Assembly: GCA_905331475.1 (NCBI GenBank)
Contig: CAJNYU010001442.1
Span: 62,001-126,000 of the forward strand
Source of the DNA: Rotaria socialis
Taxonomy: Eukaryota > Rotifera > Eurotatoria > Philodinida > Philodinidae
Length of the DNA: 64,000 nucleotides
Direction of reading: 5' to 3'
This document shows, piece by piece, positions 20,087-31,270 of this stretch. The notes under the pieces were generated by a model. The model was not told where the DNA came from. It saw only the letters and a list, made by a program, of their open reading frames with translations, and searched no databases. Position numbers and translations under genes: made by a program. Numbering within the stretch: position 1 is the first letter of the stretch; each line of letters starts with the position of its first letter.

Positions 20087-21142
20087 ATGAGAACACGATC
20101 TTTAAATAGGATAGTACTTCTTCAATTTTTAATTAATGGAGCGTTGATGGTAAATAGTCTCAGTGTAAAAACATCAATTTTCTATTATCCGTGGTACGGC
20201 AATCCTGGGACGGATGGACATTGGATTCATTGGGATCAAAATAATCATCAACCACCCGATGATATCGGAGCTAATTTCTATCCAAGTCTCAGTGCTTACA
20301 GTAGTCGGAATGCCATTGTTTTAGTTCAGCATATGTCTTGGCTCCGATCGGCCAATGTGGGTATTCTGGTCACATCTTGGTGGGGTAAAGGCACACATGA
20401 AGATCATCTGACACGTAATGTGCTCGATGCAGCGCGCGAATATGGTCTTGAAGTAGCATTTCATATCGAACCCTACAGCGGACGTTCGGCTGCGAGCATT
20501 AAAGATGATATTCAATATATCTATACTAACTACGGTACCCATCCAGCTTTTCATAAACAAGTTCGTTCAACTAAATGGGGGCCCAGTAAGATAGCTCGAG
20601 GAGTATTCTACATTTTTGAGAGTCTAAAAATCAACGATGCTAGTTGGACACAAATGTTGGATAGCATTCGTGGCACAGTTTTGGATTCTATTGTTATTGG
20701 ACAGACTACAGATATCTCTCGAGTCGATTCGAGTCATTTTGACGGGCTGTATACCTATGATGCCTATAATATCGATGGTTCAATCTTCAAAGCAGTTAGT
20801 GATGGACTCAAGCAGAAGAATTCAATTTTCTCTGCAAGTCTAGGTCCTGGATACGTCGATACCCGCGCAGTGCCAGGCTCGACACGCGACAAATCCCGTC
20901 AAAATGGAAATACCTACGATTTCATGTGGCAATATGCCATTAATGCACAAGTTGAATGGGTTAGCATCACATCGTTTAACGAATGGCACGAAGGATCACA
21001 GATTGAACCAGCTATCGTTAAATCGATTGGCAACTACGAGTATATGAATTACGAAGGTGCCTATGGGAAAACTGGAAGTGACGCACAAAATGCTTATCTT
21101 AATCGAACTGCCTATTGGATAAACCTCTATGAAGGCTTATGA
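20087..21142 (+). CDS. Secreted GH99 family endo-alpha-mannosidase-like glycosidase
   Basis: 351 aa, one exon. Residues 1-25 form a signal peptide (ISIVLLQ-like core, seen as IVLLQFLINGALMVNSL). Motifs of glycoside hydrolase family 99 are in order: FYYPWYGNP (32-40), DGHWIHWDQ, ILVTSWWGKG, FHIEPYSGR (E128) and ITSFNEWHEGSQIEP (E299, E302, the pair I recall as catalytic). GH99 enzymes cut glucose- or mannose-alpha-1,3-mannose from N-glycans or yeast mannan through internal alpha-1,2 bonds. Animal MANEA is a longer Golgi type II membrane protein; this one lacks the stem and looks exported, so digestion of food glycans (fungal or algal) is possible. Lack of introns would fit transfer or retroposition, but that is inference. 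Confidence 0.85.
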   Translation: MRTRSLNRIVLLQFLINGALMVNSLSVKTSIFYYPWYGNPGTDGHWIHWDQNNHQPPDDIGANFYPSLSAYSSRNAIVLVQHMSWLRSANVGILVTSWWGKGTHEDHLTRNVLDAAREYGLEVAFHIEPYSGRSAASIKDDIQYIYTNYGTHPAFHKQVRSTKWGPSKIARGVFYIFESLKINDASWTQMLDSIRGTVLDSIVIGQTTDISRVDSSHFDGLYTYDAYNIDGSIFKAVSDGLKQKNSIFSASLGPGYVDTRAVPGSTRDKSRQNGNTYDFMWQYAINAQVEWVSITSFNEWHEGSQIEPAIVKSIGNYEYMNYEGAYGKTGSDAQNAYLNRTAYWINLYEGL

Positions 21143-21396
21143 AACCCATATGATGCAAAAAGTTTTCTGTGTTTTTCATAACCTACCATGCCAATATACG
21201 TACGTTGCTACTGCGATTTTCTCTATTATATGTTACAACTATTGTGATCAGTTTGAAGTTCTACAAAAAGGTTTCTCCTTGTTTTGTTTGTGAACAATGA
21301 TCCATCGAATGACAGAATATCTTTTATTAAAAACAATAAAACTAGCCACTTTGACTGTTACGTAGCTAGTCAAATGATATAAATCCAGATAACAAT
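21143..21396. other. Short convergent intergenic region
   Basis: The GH99 gene and the dioxygenase gene converge here. An AATAAA at 21336-21341 on the plus strand could serve polyadenylation of the GH99 transcript. Confidence 0.4.
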
Positions 21397-22629
21397 TCAG
21401 CTTGTCGGTTCGACAACTGGTGAGGTATTTTTTTCCGTATCACATCGATCTTTCATTATGGCTCTTTCAAATCTTTCGTAGTTGACTTGACACAGAATCT
21501 CTGGATTTTTCTGCTCTTGAAATCTATGTTGTGCAAGATCCGATTCCCATGATTTAAAGCCGTACAAATTTTCACCTAACTCTGTCAGTTGAAATGTTTC
21601 AGGTAAATCTTCTTTTAGCAATGGAAATGGACGCAATGCTTCATCAGCAATGGGTGCCATATGTAAATATTGAATGATTCGCATTTGATTTGAACTATTA
21701 GGATAGTTTCCATGTGGCAAGCGACTATCCCAGACAAGTAAACTTCCCTTCCTTATTGGCATACATTGAATATGTTCTCGAATAGGATCATCCCAAGGAA
21801 TCTGAGTAGTTGTTGGATCTGAACTTTGATTAGAGCCCAAACATACTTTATGATTACTTTTTGTCCACGCAGCTATATAATGTTGAAAACCGGGCACTGC
21901 GTGAAACCCACCGTCTTGTTCTCGACAATCGACTAACGCTAGTATGGCTTGTAGTTTTCGTACACGCATGCCATTATTTGTTGACTTATTCTGTGCTGAA
22001 AGAGGACCATCGCTTGGCTGAAAATGACTCTCAGCTGTATATTCAAATCCATATGTTGTTGTTCGACCTGTCAATGGATTCATATCTAAATGCGACCAAT
22101 TCGACATTGTCTTCCAGTTCTCTCGATCTTCTGTTTTTCCAAGCGACGGGAAATAAATGTCTTTTGTTGGTCGCATTAAACCAGCTCAAGTTACATTTGT
22201 TATTAATTCATGGTCATCAAACAGTGTGCGAAATACTTGATAAATCTTCACATTTTGTCTATTATCGCATGCTTGAGGATATAACCAACGTGTATTACCC
22301 AATATTCCCATATGTGAAAAACTAGGCCATTTCGAATCCCATGTTTCTGGTTTATCACGATCAATATCTGGATTGAACAATTCTTGCAAGTGTCTCCACA
22401 CGTCATCAACACTACGTTGGCATTCTTGCTCGGTTAACACATTCGCCACAACGACTATTCCATGTTTTTCGAAAAATGCTAAAATTTCATCTTGCTGTTC
22501 AACATTAAAAGTAACAATAAATCCATCATCGTCAATGGGAAGTGGAACAGGTTGAAATGTTTCATCGTCACCGGGTGAAAGATGAATTTTTTTAGGCTTA
22601 GTTAAATTAATGCTATCAATATCATTCAT
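21397..22629 (-). pseudogene. Phytanoyl-CoA dioxygenase (PhyH) family gene with one in-frame TGA
   Basis: A single frame runs from ATG 22629 (MNDIDSINLTK) to the stop at 21397, about 410 codons. It is broken only by TGA at 22188-22186, between HELITNVT and AGLMRPTKD. The fold is the Fe(II)/2-oxoglutarate dioxygenase type: metal ligands H-x-D in WSHLDMNP, distal His in SRLPHGNYP, and the 2-oxoglutarate Arg in NQMRIIQYLH. Members hydroxylate lipids or small metabolites; the substrate here is unknown. CGA (Arg) to TGA is a likely single change, so this may be a recent null allele, a sequencing error, or a site of readthrough. The flanking frame keeps sense on both sides with no other break. Intronless, like its neighbour. 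Confidence 0.8.
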
Positions 22630-24360
22630 GAGAAACTAAATAAAAGAAAAGGAATGAATTTACTTTAAAACATAATCGTGAAGTAATGTGAAACAACATT
22701 ATAAACTTGATTTTCAACTCGAATGAATTGATGCAGTGAAATTACTCGTATCTTTTTCAAATCAAATAATCAACTTTACTCAAAGTTCTTCACTGATTCT
22801 CAATTGATTGAATCAACAAATACCCCTACCAATATACTAATATGTAAACTACATGAACGTCATATCGAAACTTTGACCTGTCCAGAGAATGAAAACTCTT
22901 ACATGAAAAGATACTACTACTGTACAAGTAAATGCCGAGGTGATGATTCCGATGATAATAATGAGAGGAGATGCTCTTCATAAAAATAAGTTCTGAGTGA
23001 CTGTAAGCATGAAAGACGAGAGAAATAGAGTTGACATTAACGTGGAAAAAACCAACCATGATTGGCACATATCAGTGAAAATAAAATAAAAACACAGTAG
23101 AAGTTTTGAGAGGATGAAGAACAAAACCAATAAAAAGTGGCATGAATAGGTAAGGATAGTAGAGTGGCATCTACTTTTGTGTATATAGGTGAGACAATTA
23201 AGAAAAACGTTTTTCATGCGGCAGTCTTCATTTTCAACCCGAAAAATACTAGATTTGTAAAGATTTAATCCAATATGTAGAAATCACAAATTTTCCATTA
23301 ACATTTCAGCGCTTGTTTTCTTTTTGAGATTTTCAGAAGACTCGATTAAATAAGCAGGTATATAGACTTGATAGTGGGCAGTCAGGTGATATGCAATCAT
23401 ATTTCAAGATTTGAAACTGATCTGTATGTGAGTGTTTTATGGCTCTATTAAGACTTGATATTTTTTGAAAATATTCCTTATATTTGTACTTCAAAATCAA
23501 TAACAGCTCTATTTATCGCTGCTCTAGTATATTGTTCAAATCGTGGAAAGATTTTACTCAACATCCAGTTACACGCGGAGATTTACAAAAAGGTTGAATT
23601 CATCGTATCGTTGAAGCACGAGTTCCTTTAAGTTGATTCCACTTATTAATAAGACATGCACAATTAGGAATAACGCAAAGAATAGTATATGAGCCTAGAA
23701 TAAACTATTTTCTATTTAAAAATTTTGGCTTATTTGAGAAGTATTACGGGCCTACCCTCACATATGTTATAATCTTGTCTTTTTCTTTCATCTAGTCACG
23801 TGCCACATCTATCGATGTGATATATTTATATATATATAAATATATAAATATATTGATGTTGTTTTCTTGAAGGAGGAGAGGCGTGTGCGTTGTTTTGTTG
23901 TTTTTCCTTTTTGTTTATTGTGAAGTTAGTCAGTGATCGTTTTTTTTCAATAAAGAGAAGGGTAAAAATATCACTCCTAATAAGAAGAAAGAAATTTGAA
24001 GAAATTTTTCTATTACTCCTTTAAAATGTAACAACTTTAATTTACTTCATTATTGTTTATGAACTGTAATTGGATGAGGTACTTAATCCACTCATGTTGT
24101 TAATGAAAACTATGGGTGTGATCTTAGGTATTTCTAAAAATGGCTGCATAAAAATAGTATACAAGCACAACTACATGTATAATATGTCTTCGCGTTCGTA
24201 TCTAATTTCATACTCATACATCAATTTTATTCAGTATTGATTCATTGTTAGAAGCCTGTGAATGATCGCAGAATAACAAGGTTTGATGATAAAACTAGTA
24301 TTAGCACAAATTTTAAATAATGTTATCTTATTTTCAACGAAAAGTGCTTCTGATTTTAAG
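22630..24360. other. Gene-free stretch
   Basis: I see no supported gene. Two hydrophobic minus-strand frames (22826-23068, 22978-23217) overlap in different frames and lack splice or start support. An AT microsatellite lies at about 23820-23856. Confidence 0.4.
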
Positions 24361-25052
24361 TTAATCATCATACATAATAGTCACGCGATATGGCCGTTGA
24401 CTAATGGCAAAAGTGTTTTCAAAGAATGGCGCGGGAACTTTGAATTGAAAATAGATAGTATCAACAAACCAATCCACTAGATAACCTTTAGCAGCAGTGT
24501 GACCGGCGCCAATAAATATGTTTGGTCCATGTTCAATCAGAGGAATCACTGCAACTATTTTCGACGAATCAAGACCATGACGAAATCTTCCCATTATTTG
24601 AACGCCAGCTTGGGATAGTTCACCTGTATAGAATTTCGTTTGAATGTGACATAACACATTTTGAAGTTGAATGAATAAAACTATAAGGAATAACGAAAAA
24701 CTAGTGGTGTGATTAACTTATTTTTGAATTGAATATACTAGTCAATAAAAACAAGGATCGATTCATTTCAAGTTTTTTCTTCTATAAAATACACAGCTGA
24801 TTCAGATACAATTAATATAGTTACTCTTTTATAGTCACTATTGAATCTAAAAGTACAAGTTTATTTCATCATTTTTCCGATTCAAATCACACATACAGTC
24901 ATTAGTCTGAGCTGTAGTAACAAACGTTTTGGAAAGACAGAGTAGAAACTCTGAAGAAGAATCTAATAAGTCTAATTGCCATCGTGAGTTTTGCTGTTTG
25001 GGCTCCCTTCCAAGTAAAATCAATGATAGAAAATTAGAATTAGATACTTTTA
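24361..25052 (-). CDS. 3' part of a hypothetical spliced gene
   Basis: Two exons join in phase: 25052-24897 (after the acceptor CTCTGCTTAG, to the donor ACT|GTATGT) and 24623-24361 (after TTCTATACAG, ending TAA). The joined product includes LGREPKQQNSRWQLDLLDSS, KTFVTTAQTNDC, GVQIMGRFRHGLDSSKIVAV and ISQRPYRVTIMYDD. An upstream exon probably lies at about 25100-25180 (frame reading TYWQSTFFAVAKNLYATAF), and a leader-like hydrophobic segment lies further up. I could not fix those joins. No family is recognised. The long minus-strand open frame that covers 24847-25425 mixes exon and intron. Confidence 0.4.
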
Positions 25053-27494
25053 CTAAGCAGAGAATGCAGAAAGAGAGGGAGCGAGCAGAAGAAAAAATAG
25101 TGATCACCATTGATTGTATTTCCCATACCAATTGACAGTCAACGAGCACTAAATGCTGTTGCATACAGATTCTTAGCAACAGCAAAAAATGTTGACTGCC
25201 AGTATGTCTGAAATGGTCAGAACATATAAATAAAAACAGTTTCGATACGTACTCGATATATTGTGTATATGAACAGTAGAAATATTGGTTTATTATGTCA
25301 ATCAATGATTGAGAAAAACTGACCGCAACAAAAAAAATAACGATGAAAAAGTAAATGTACAAACATGAGATTGTACAACAGGAAAAGTCTGTGAAGAATG
25401 CATACTCATTAAAGTTTTCTAGCAATCATTTGGCATTGTTAAAGAACTATGAAGTCTACTAGAGATATTTCTTTGTCAAAAAAGACTACGCTGACAAGTT
25501 ATCATTTCTATACTTGTGATAGTTTCTTCAGATTTTTCGTGAGCAATAAAAGAACTTCGTTGTCCTCTATATTGTAAGTACGCAAATAGAAAATATCTGG
25601 TACACACTAAGACATCTAATTGATAATGTAGATGAGAGTGATATATCATATTTTAAGGAAACTAGTTATAGAAGGATCGTATCATGCTTAGTCTAAACAT
25701 AACTGAAAACTCTTTTCACTCAAAATTTAAAATTCACACTCTCTAATATTTGACTTCCGAATATTGCAAGTTATGCAAATAATGCGCAAAATGCAGCTCA
25801 GCCTAGTCTAGCACAATATCAATGTCGCTAACTTTTAAAAACATAGTTTCTGTATATCTTAAGTGTTATACACCAACCCAAAATAGTAGCAAGATAGGAG
25901 CCATACAAACATGGTACTTTCGCTCTTTTCAAAAATTCTTAAATCTGATTATGCTTTTATTTGACTCCTGAGTCTCACAAAAAATAATATTCAGTCAGTT
26001 ATTTTCGCCTTTTGGAGAAACAGTCACCTATTTGCTCTTTCTTACTGAAATTGGAAGAGCGTCTGTTTGGATTTTTAAATGTTTCGTGCAAATCGGACGA
26101 GGCGTTGATGGTAAAGAGAAAACTTATTTTATTAGCATCTACTCCTCGTTCTGTATACTTTCAAGTAAGTACTGCGATAAATTATTCATCATTTATGCAT
26201 AATACAGGATCAATTTCTCTAAATTAAAGCTCGAAAAAAACAAAATTTCCAATCTTGTATGTTAATATTGGAATACGCCAATCATTGTCCACGGAATTTC
26301 GAATAGATGACTACGTAAATCGAATACTACACGGTGTGCGTTCTTTGTTAAAAGAGACTTGATCGATGTTTGTAAAATTTCCAGTAGATCACTCTCTAAT
26401 TTAAGTTTGAATGAAAATGAAACAATTCTTAAAAGACAATCATATTTAAGACGCGAAGACGCAAAAGAATACTTTTTTGTCTAAATTAAAAATATACTGT
26501 GAATAGGGATTTTCTCATCAACGTGGAAGAGAGAAAGAGCAAAATTGTTTAGAATACTTCGATGTATCAATGATAAGTATATTTATATAACTATATTGTT
26601 GAAAGTTATATGAACGTTTCTGTTTTAATTAATCATGCAATTATTGTTTTAGAAGCATGATAGCTGTTAATAAAAGTTGTAAATGGAAACGTCTTACTGT
26701 GTTTTCTGTTATTTCGATTAATAGTTACTCTTAATGATAGTTTCATCTCATTTTCTAATTTGTTTTTGAAGATAACCATCATTAATACAAATATAAAATT
26801 CAACTATTAGATAATATTGGACAACACATTGAAATCATTCATCTTTCACATAAAATTTGAGTGCAGCTGATTAGTATCGAACATAATCAACGATATTTTA
26901 CCGTAAAATGAAAATTAGTGGTATACATATTATGATTTCTTCATATATTGTTTCTAGCAATTGTGCAATCACATGCATCAGATACAATAGAAAATTTGGC
27001 ATTTTCAAATCAAACATGTATCTTGATCTTTGAATTTATTAATAATATTTAAAGACAACAAAAATAAAAAGAAGAGTTCCTAACATTTGTTACTGTTATA
27101 TGAGTTATTAAGTAGTTCGACCCAGATAGCCATGTCGTACTGTTAGACAGAATGCATATAATTCAAAACTTATTGAGATTTAAAGTTCCTCAAACAATCA
27201 TCAAATTTGATCTGTGATAAATTATTGCAGTGACTTTTTAGAAGTGTAGCTTTTACTATTATTTGCTACAGAGAAATCCTTGAATTTTTGAAGTTCTTGT
27301 TTTGATATTTATCTAGTCGGTATATTATTGAAAATAGTAGAAGTCAAGGTAGACATTTTATTTCAACTACCTTTTGTTTAGCGAAAGATAGTCTTTTGAT
27401 ATTGAAAGGAAGATTAAAACTTTTTTCTTTTCGAGTCATGTGACCAAATCTGCATAGATTCTTAAGATGATTTTTATTTATATAATTTTCTGAA
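25053..27494. other. Gene-poor stretch with possible exons
   Basis: 25053-25425 may hold 5' exons of the gene to its left. On the plus strand, 26012-26164 reads open and ends at a strong donor (TTTCAA|GTAAGTACT), with text such as LKLEERLFGFLNVSCKSDEA. It could be one exon of an unplaced gene. Nothing else is supported. Confidence 0.3.
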
Positions 27495-27728
27495 ACATTG
27501 CTAAGGAGGAAACGGTGGACGTTAGGGCGTGAAGTAACTTAAAGTTACTTCCAGCGGTACACTTCGAAGAATTTTTCGACTTCAAATTTACTTGAAGTTA
27601 TATCAAAGTTGCAAAGCTACTTGTTCTTATTGCAGACTACTTGAGTGGTATTTTTAGCTACCACAAGCATGTACTTTGATGTAATATTCTACTTCAAGTT
27701 CACCGCTCCCCCTTTGAACATTGCAGTG
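27495..27728. repeat. Candidate foldback element rich in ACTTCAAGT words
   Basis: The left edge (GGAGGAAACGGTGGAC) is loosely mirrored by the right edge (TTCACCGCTCCCCCTTTG). The inside repeats AAGTTACTT, ACTTGAAGT and CTACTTCAAG. It is diverged and the limits are approximate. Confidence 0.35.
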
Positions 27729-28092
27729 CCACCTAATTCATTAAATGTAGATGAAGAATAAGATGAGTTCAAATACCTGTATATCTAATACAAGCCAGCA
27801 AGTGAATGCTGCTTTATATAATTGAGAAAAGTCCAAAACTTTTACATGCAAGTGCAACTTGATTTCATATAAGATAACAAATAATAATCATCATCAGTAT
27901 TGAACTTACAACCAGCAACTCCATAAGTGTATTTTATTTCGAACAAAAACGCTTACTGAATATGATCGATGTCTCATGGTGTTAACCAAAACAAGCGTAA
28001 CAACACAATGAATCAGATAACGCAGCATTGAAAGCGAAGTTTCGAAATATTACGAACAATTAGTGAAACAATTGTTGATTCCGATGAGCAGT
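27729..28092. other. Gene-free spacer
   Basis: AT-rich DNA with no supported gene or repeat. Confidence 0.3.
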
Positions 28093-28443
28093 CATCCTAT
28101 TCCGTAGCGTTGAACATTCCGGAACTAAGTCAAACCTGAACACTGTCCAATTCTGAAGCAAGTTCGTCCGGTTCCCTGAGTTCCACGGAATTCAGTTCAA
28201 TTCCGGAATTAGATGAAAGCGGAATTACGTCTAACTCCGGAATTACAACTTGTACCTTGGGTGTGGGTGCGGATGTGGATGTCATTGCGGGTGCGCTGAA
28301 TTCCGGAATGGATGGGAAGTAGGCGGAATTTCTTGTAATTCCGGAATTGAGTCGGAAGGGATAAACGGAATTCAGGGAATTAGATGGAATTGGTTTCGTG
28401 AGCGGAACTGGTTCCGGAATGTTCAACATTGCGGAATAGGATG
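28093..28443. mobile_element. CCGGAATT-rich palindromic element (copy 2) with telomere-like centre
   Basis: 351 bp. The outer ends are CATCCTATTCCG and CGGAATAGGATG, with arms of about 150 bp full of CCGGAATT. The centre (28257-28300) is telomere-like: TTGGGTGTGGGTGCGGATGT then GGATGTCATTGCGGGTGCG. Frames of 130 and 70 aa on both strands run through the repeat and are not genes. Confidence 0.65.
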
Positions 28444-29058
28444 TATTCCCATTCCGATGAGGATGTAGTCTTCTTGCGTCAGTCGCATTAGCACAGTTAA
28501 TCCACAGCTTGAGGATAGTCAACCTGATCAATCGAACTATTATTTCATGGCATCCCAGTGTCTCTCACTTTAAAACCACTGAATTGAGGGTACGATTTTA
28601 CTTGGATAAAAAGTTGGAGAAAGAATATCAAATACTTCATACTGTTTCGTTTTAATCTATTACTGCAGTTTATTGATTCAGAGAGTGACGCCAGTAGCAT
28701 TGTATTCACAGAAATCTGCAAGTCGGAAGAAGTAGCACGGCATGCACGCATGTTTGCGTTTCTTCCTCGAAAAGTTTACGTTGCGAAAAGAAATAACAAC
28801 AATTTTCATCAGTACGTCACATTGCAATGACGTGTTTTTTTTATCAGGCAGGACGCTGAAAAAGAGAAACCAAAGTAAAAAAAATGTGTGTTTACGTCAC
28901 TTCTGTTGTTTTTCAGACATCAACGAAAGCATTCTTTTGTTACTGTTCTCTAAATCAATTGACTGCCGCTATTGATCAAAACACAACGGTAGGAAGTATT
29001 CGATATTCTTTGTTGTAGCCGTTTGGCTTATTAAATTAGAAATCTATTCTTGAGAATA
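28444..29058. other. Gene-free spacer
   Basis: No gene supported between two copies of the CCGGAATT element. Confidence 0.35.
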
Positions 29059-29230
29059 CATCCTATTCCGTAATGTTGAACATTCCGGAACCAGTTCCGC
29101 TCACGGAACCAATCCCATCTAATTCCAGGAATTCCGTTTATCCCTTCCGATTCAATTCTGGAATTACACGGAACTCCTACGGATTCCGCCTAATTCCCAA
29201 CGGTTCCGGAATTCAGCGCACCCACACCCT
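29059..29230. mobile_element. Solo arm of the CCGGAATT element ending in telomere-like repeat
   Basis: 172 bp. It matches the reverse complement of the right arm of the 28093-28443 copy from the tip (CATCCTATTCCG) inwards, through GTTTATCCCTTCCGA, and stops in GCGCACCCACACCCT, exactly where that copy has its telomere-like centre. The other arm is absent. Confidence 0.6.
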
Positions 29231-30355
29231 CAAGTTTTTTTTATTGCAGTACTTTTCAGTATATTTTAATTTTCTCCCAAGTTATAATAGTTATCGCTGA
29301 GATTTTTCACCTAAGATACTATCGACTACGGGCTATCTTTTGTGACTTTTAAAAGTACTATATCCAGGAATAATTTTTGATTCGTACCATATTTGATTTT
29401 CAGAAACCATGCCCACGCACTTTGGGCAACTTAGTCGGGTCAGTGAGATTGTATCCATTGAAAGTACTCTCGTTTGAAAGCGGGCAACAAAATGCATTGA
29501 ATGATGTTCTCAAAAGTTTGGCAGATTAAATTTTAGCTTAGAAAAAGTTTCAACTTTTTCGTCAAAATTCCCACCTGTAAAAAGAATTAACATATCCAAT
29601 ATTTTTATTCTTTCACTAGTAGTAACTAGTGTTTTCTGGAAAATAACTACATAATTTGATAGCACTTAAAATTCTCTACAAATTCACATACGAACATATT
29701 GCGCTGCATCCTTCTGTTAAAATCAATTCTTGCACGATGAAAATATTTTTCTTCTCAAATTGTTATATATAGAAGTGTTGTATTCTTTTTTTCCCAATTT
29801 CTCATCCATATTTGAATAGAAAAAAGAAATTATTTCAAAATAAAATGCAAAGCGTAATAGAACATGAAATTCTCTATCATTGTACACACTAGAAATTGAA
29901 TAGTATCAAATTAAAAATATCAACTGACTCTAGTCGAACCTTCTTGCTCATGCGCATCAGTTTCTTGAAGTTGTGGAGGAAGAAAATCATGTGCTATAGA
30001 CAGATCTTAAGGTTTTCACAGACCAAAAACAAGAAAACAAAAGTTCCCTTAGGGAAGGCTAAAGGTTTGGCAGAGGAATGCAAAAGACATATACTGAGTT
30101 TTTAGAAAAACGTGATCAATATGATAGAATATTGTGCCAATAATGTATGGACATCCTTTATTGTTCGCATATTTGCGTTTTCATTTCTTTGGAATATCCT
30201 CTGATCCGGTATTAGGAAAGAGGAATACATTATGGTGAGTGTTATGCAATATGCAATAGGCCTTGCATAACTCGTTACTCTCATCAATCTATCTGTTATA
30301 CTTCTTAATGTTATCCATCTACTTTTATGTAACGTGATTACATCCCAGAACAATG
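29231..30355. other. Gene-free stretch with a possible coding remnant
   Basis: A plus-strand segment at 29948-30030 is similar to 33349-33425. Read on the minus strand, both encode DLSIAHDFL followed by (P/T)P. No other gene is seen. Confidence 0.35.
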
Positions 30356-30625
30356 ATTTCTGAAGCAGTATTCCGTGAATTTCCGGCGAAAACCTGCAAG
30401 AAACTCGCTGTTCCCGACCGAAACCCACCGGAAATTGTCCGGAATTCGATGCAGGAATCCGGAAACCGTATCTGGCTACCAGTTTTGACAGGTTCCTGTC
30501 GATTTCGGCTGGAACTGGATAAATCCGGTCACCGGATCCTTTCACCGGAATACTGCTTCCATGAAATCTCCGGAATACCACAGAACCGGCCGTTTCCGGG
30601 ACCGGAATGTTCGACCTGGAATCTT
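30356..30625. repeat. CCGGA-rich GC island (foldback-like)
   Basis: About 270 bp with far more GC than its surroundings, carrying more than ten CCGGA/TCCGG words. GAAGCAGTATTCCGTGAA near 30360 is mirrored by CCGGAATACTGCTTCCATG near 30547-30565. Open frames on both strands follow from the word composition. Likely a relative of the CCGGAATT elements. Confidence 0.5.
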
Positions 30626-31037
30626 TAGACATAACCTACGTAATGCGCATATGCCTATTATATCTTTTTCTATTCTTCTCTCTCTCGTGTGCACATATAT
30701 AAAGCGAGTACATTGTATTATACATCAGAACTGGAACAGAGTTGGAGAATTGTATCATGGAATAGTGTAGCTAATATCATGTACACTAGGAATAGCGGTA
30801 ACGCTATTCTTCCAGTTTCTCTTTGTGATCACAAATAAAAATAAAAGCTACAGCAGTAACGAATAATCTCTTTAACAGCATCTCATATATCAACAAAATA
30901 TTTCGTTACAAATATGTCAACTGCTGAATATTTTTAACCGCGCAATCATTCTCTGAAGTAAAACATATCGTTTTCCTCTAAGAACATATCGATTTCTTCA
31001 CAAAATATTAAAACATAAGCGATGGATGGATGGGTTA
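30626..31037. other. Gene-free stretch
   Basis: No supported gene. Confidence 0.3.
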
Positions 31038-31270
31038 CCCTGTAAAAAAAAGGGTTTATGAAAGTGCAGCGTGTTACATATCCTTTTCTCTGTTTTTGAA
31101 ATATCTGATAAACCATTTTTCCAAATCATAAACCTAAAAACCGTTTATTATCTTCGTCATATACGGAAAAAAGGGTTTATCATACGTTGCACTTTCATAA
31201 CCCTTTTTTTGGTTAAATACCCTATCAAAAACGATTTTCCGTTTATTACTCTGCGGATTTGTTTACAGTG
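31038..31270. mobile_element. Foldback element, CNCTGTAAAA...TTTACAGTG type
   Basis: 233 bp. CCCTGTAAAAAAAAGGG at the left and TTTGTTTACAGTG at the right are inverted. An inner AGGGTTTATGAAAGTGCA is mirrored by TGCACTTTCATAACCCT at 31182-31205. The ends resemble those of 6311-6531 and 14772-15047, but the internal word differs (GGTTTAT instead of GGTTTCG). Non-coding. Confidence 0.55.

Noticed and set aside
22186-22188. Selenocysteine at the in-frame TGA of the PhyH-like gene
   Set aside because: The position is not catalytic and no SECIS-like structure was noticed in the 3' flank; a CGA to TGA change is simpler.
24847-25425. A 192-codon minus-strand open frame read as one exon
   Set aside because: It contains a polypyrimidine tract with a good acceptor and a GTATGT donor, so it mixes introns and exons of a spliced gene.
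28130-28531. 133-codon and 72-codon frames on opposite strands
   Set aside because: Both follow the CCGGAATT repeat of a palindromic element; openness reflects the repeated word.
30102-30632. Frames of 176 and 91 codons on opposite strands
   Set aside because: They overlap a CCGGA-rich repeat island; no domain or signal supports either.
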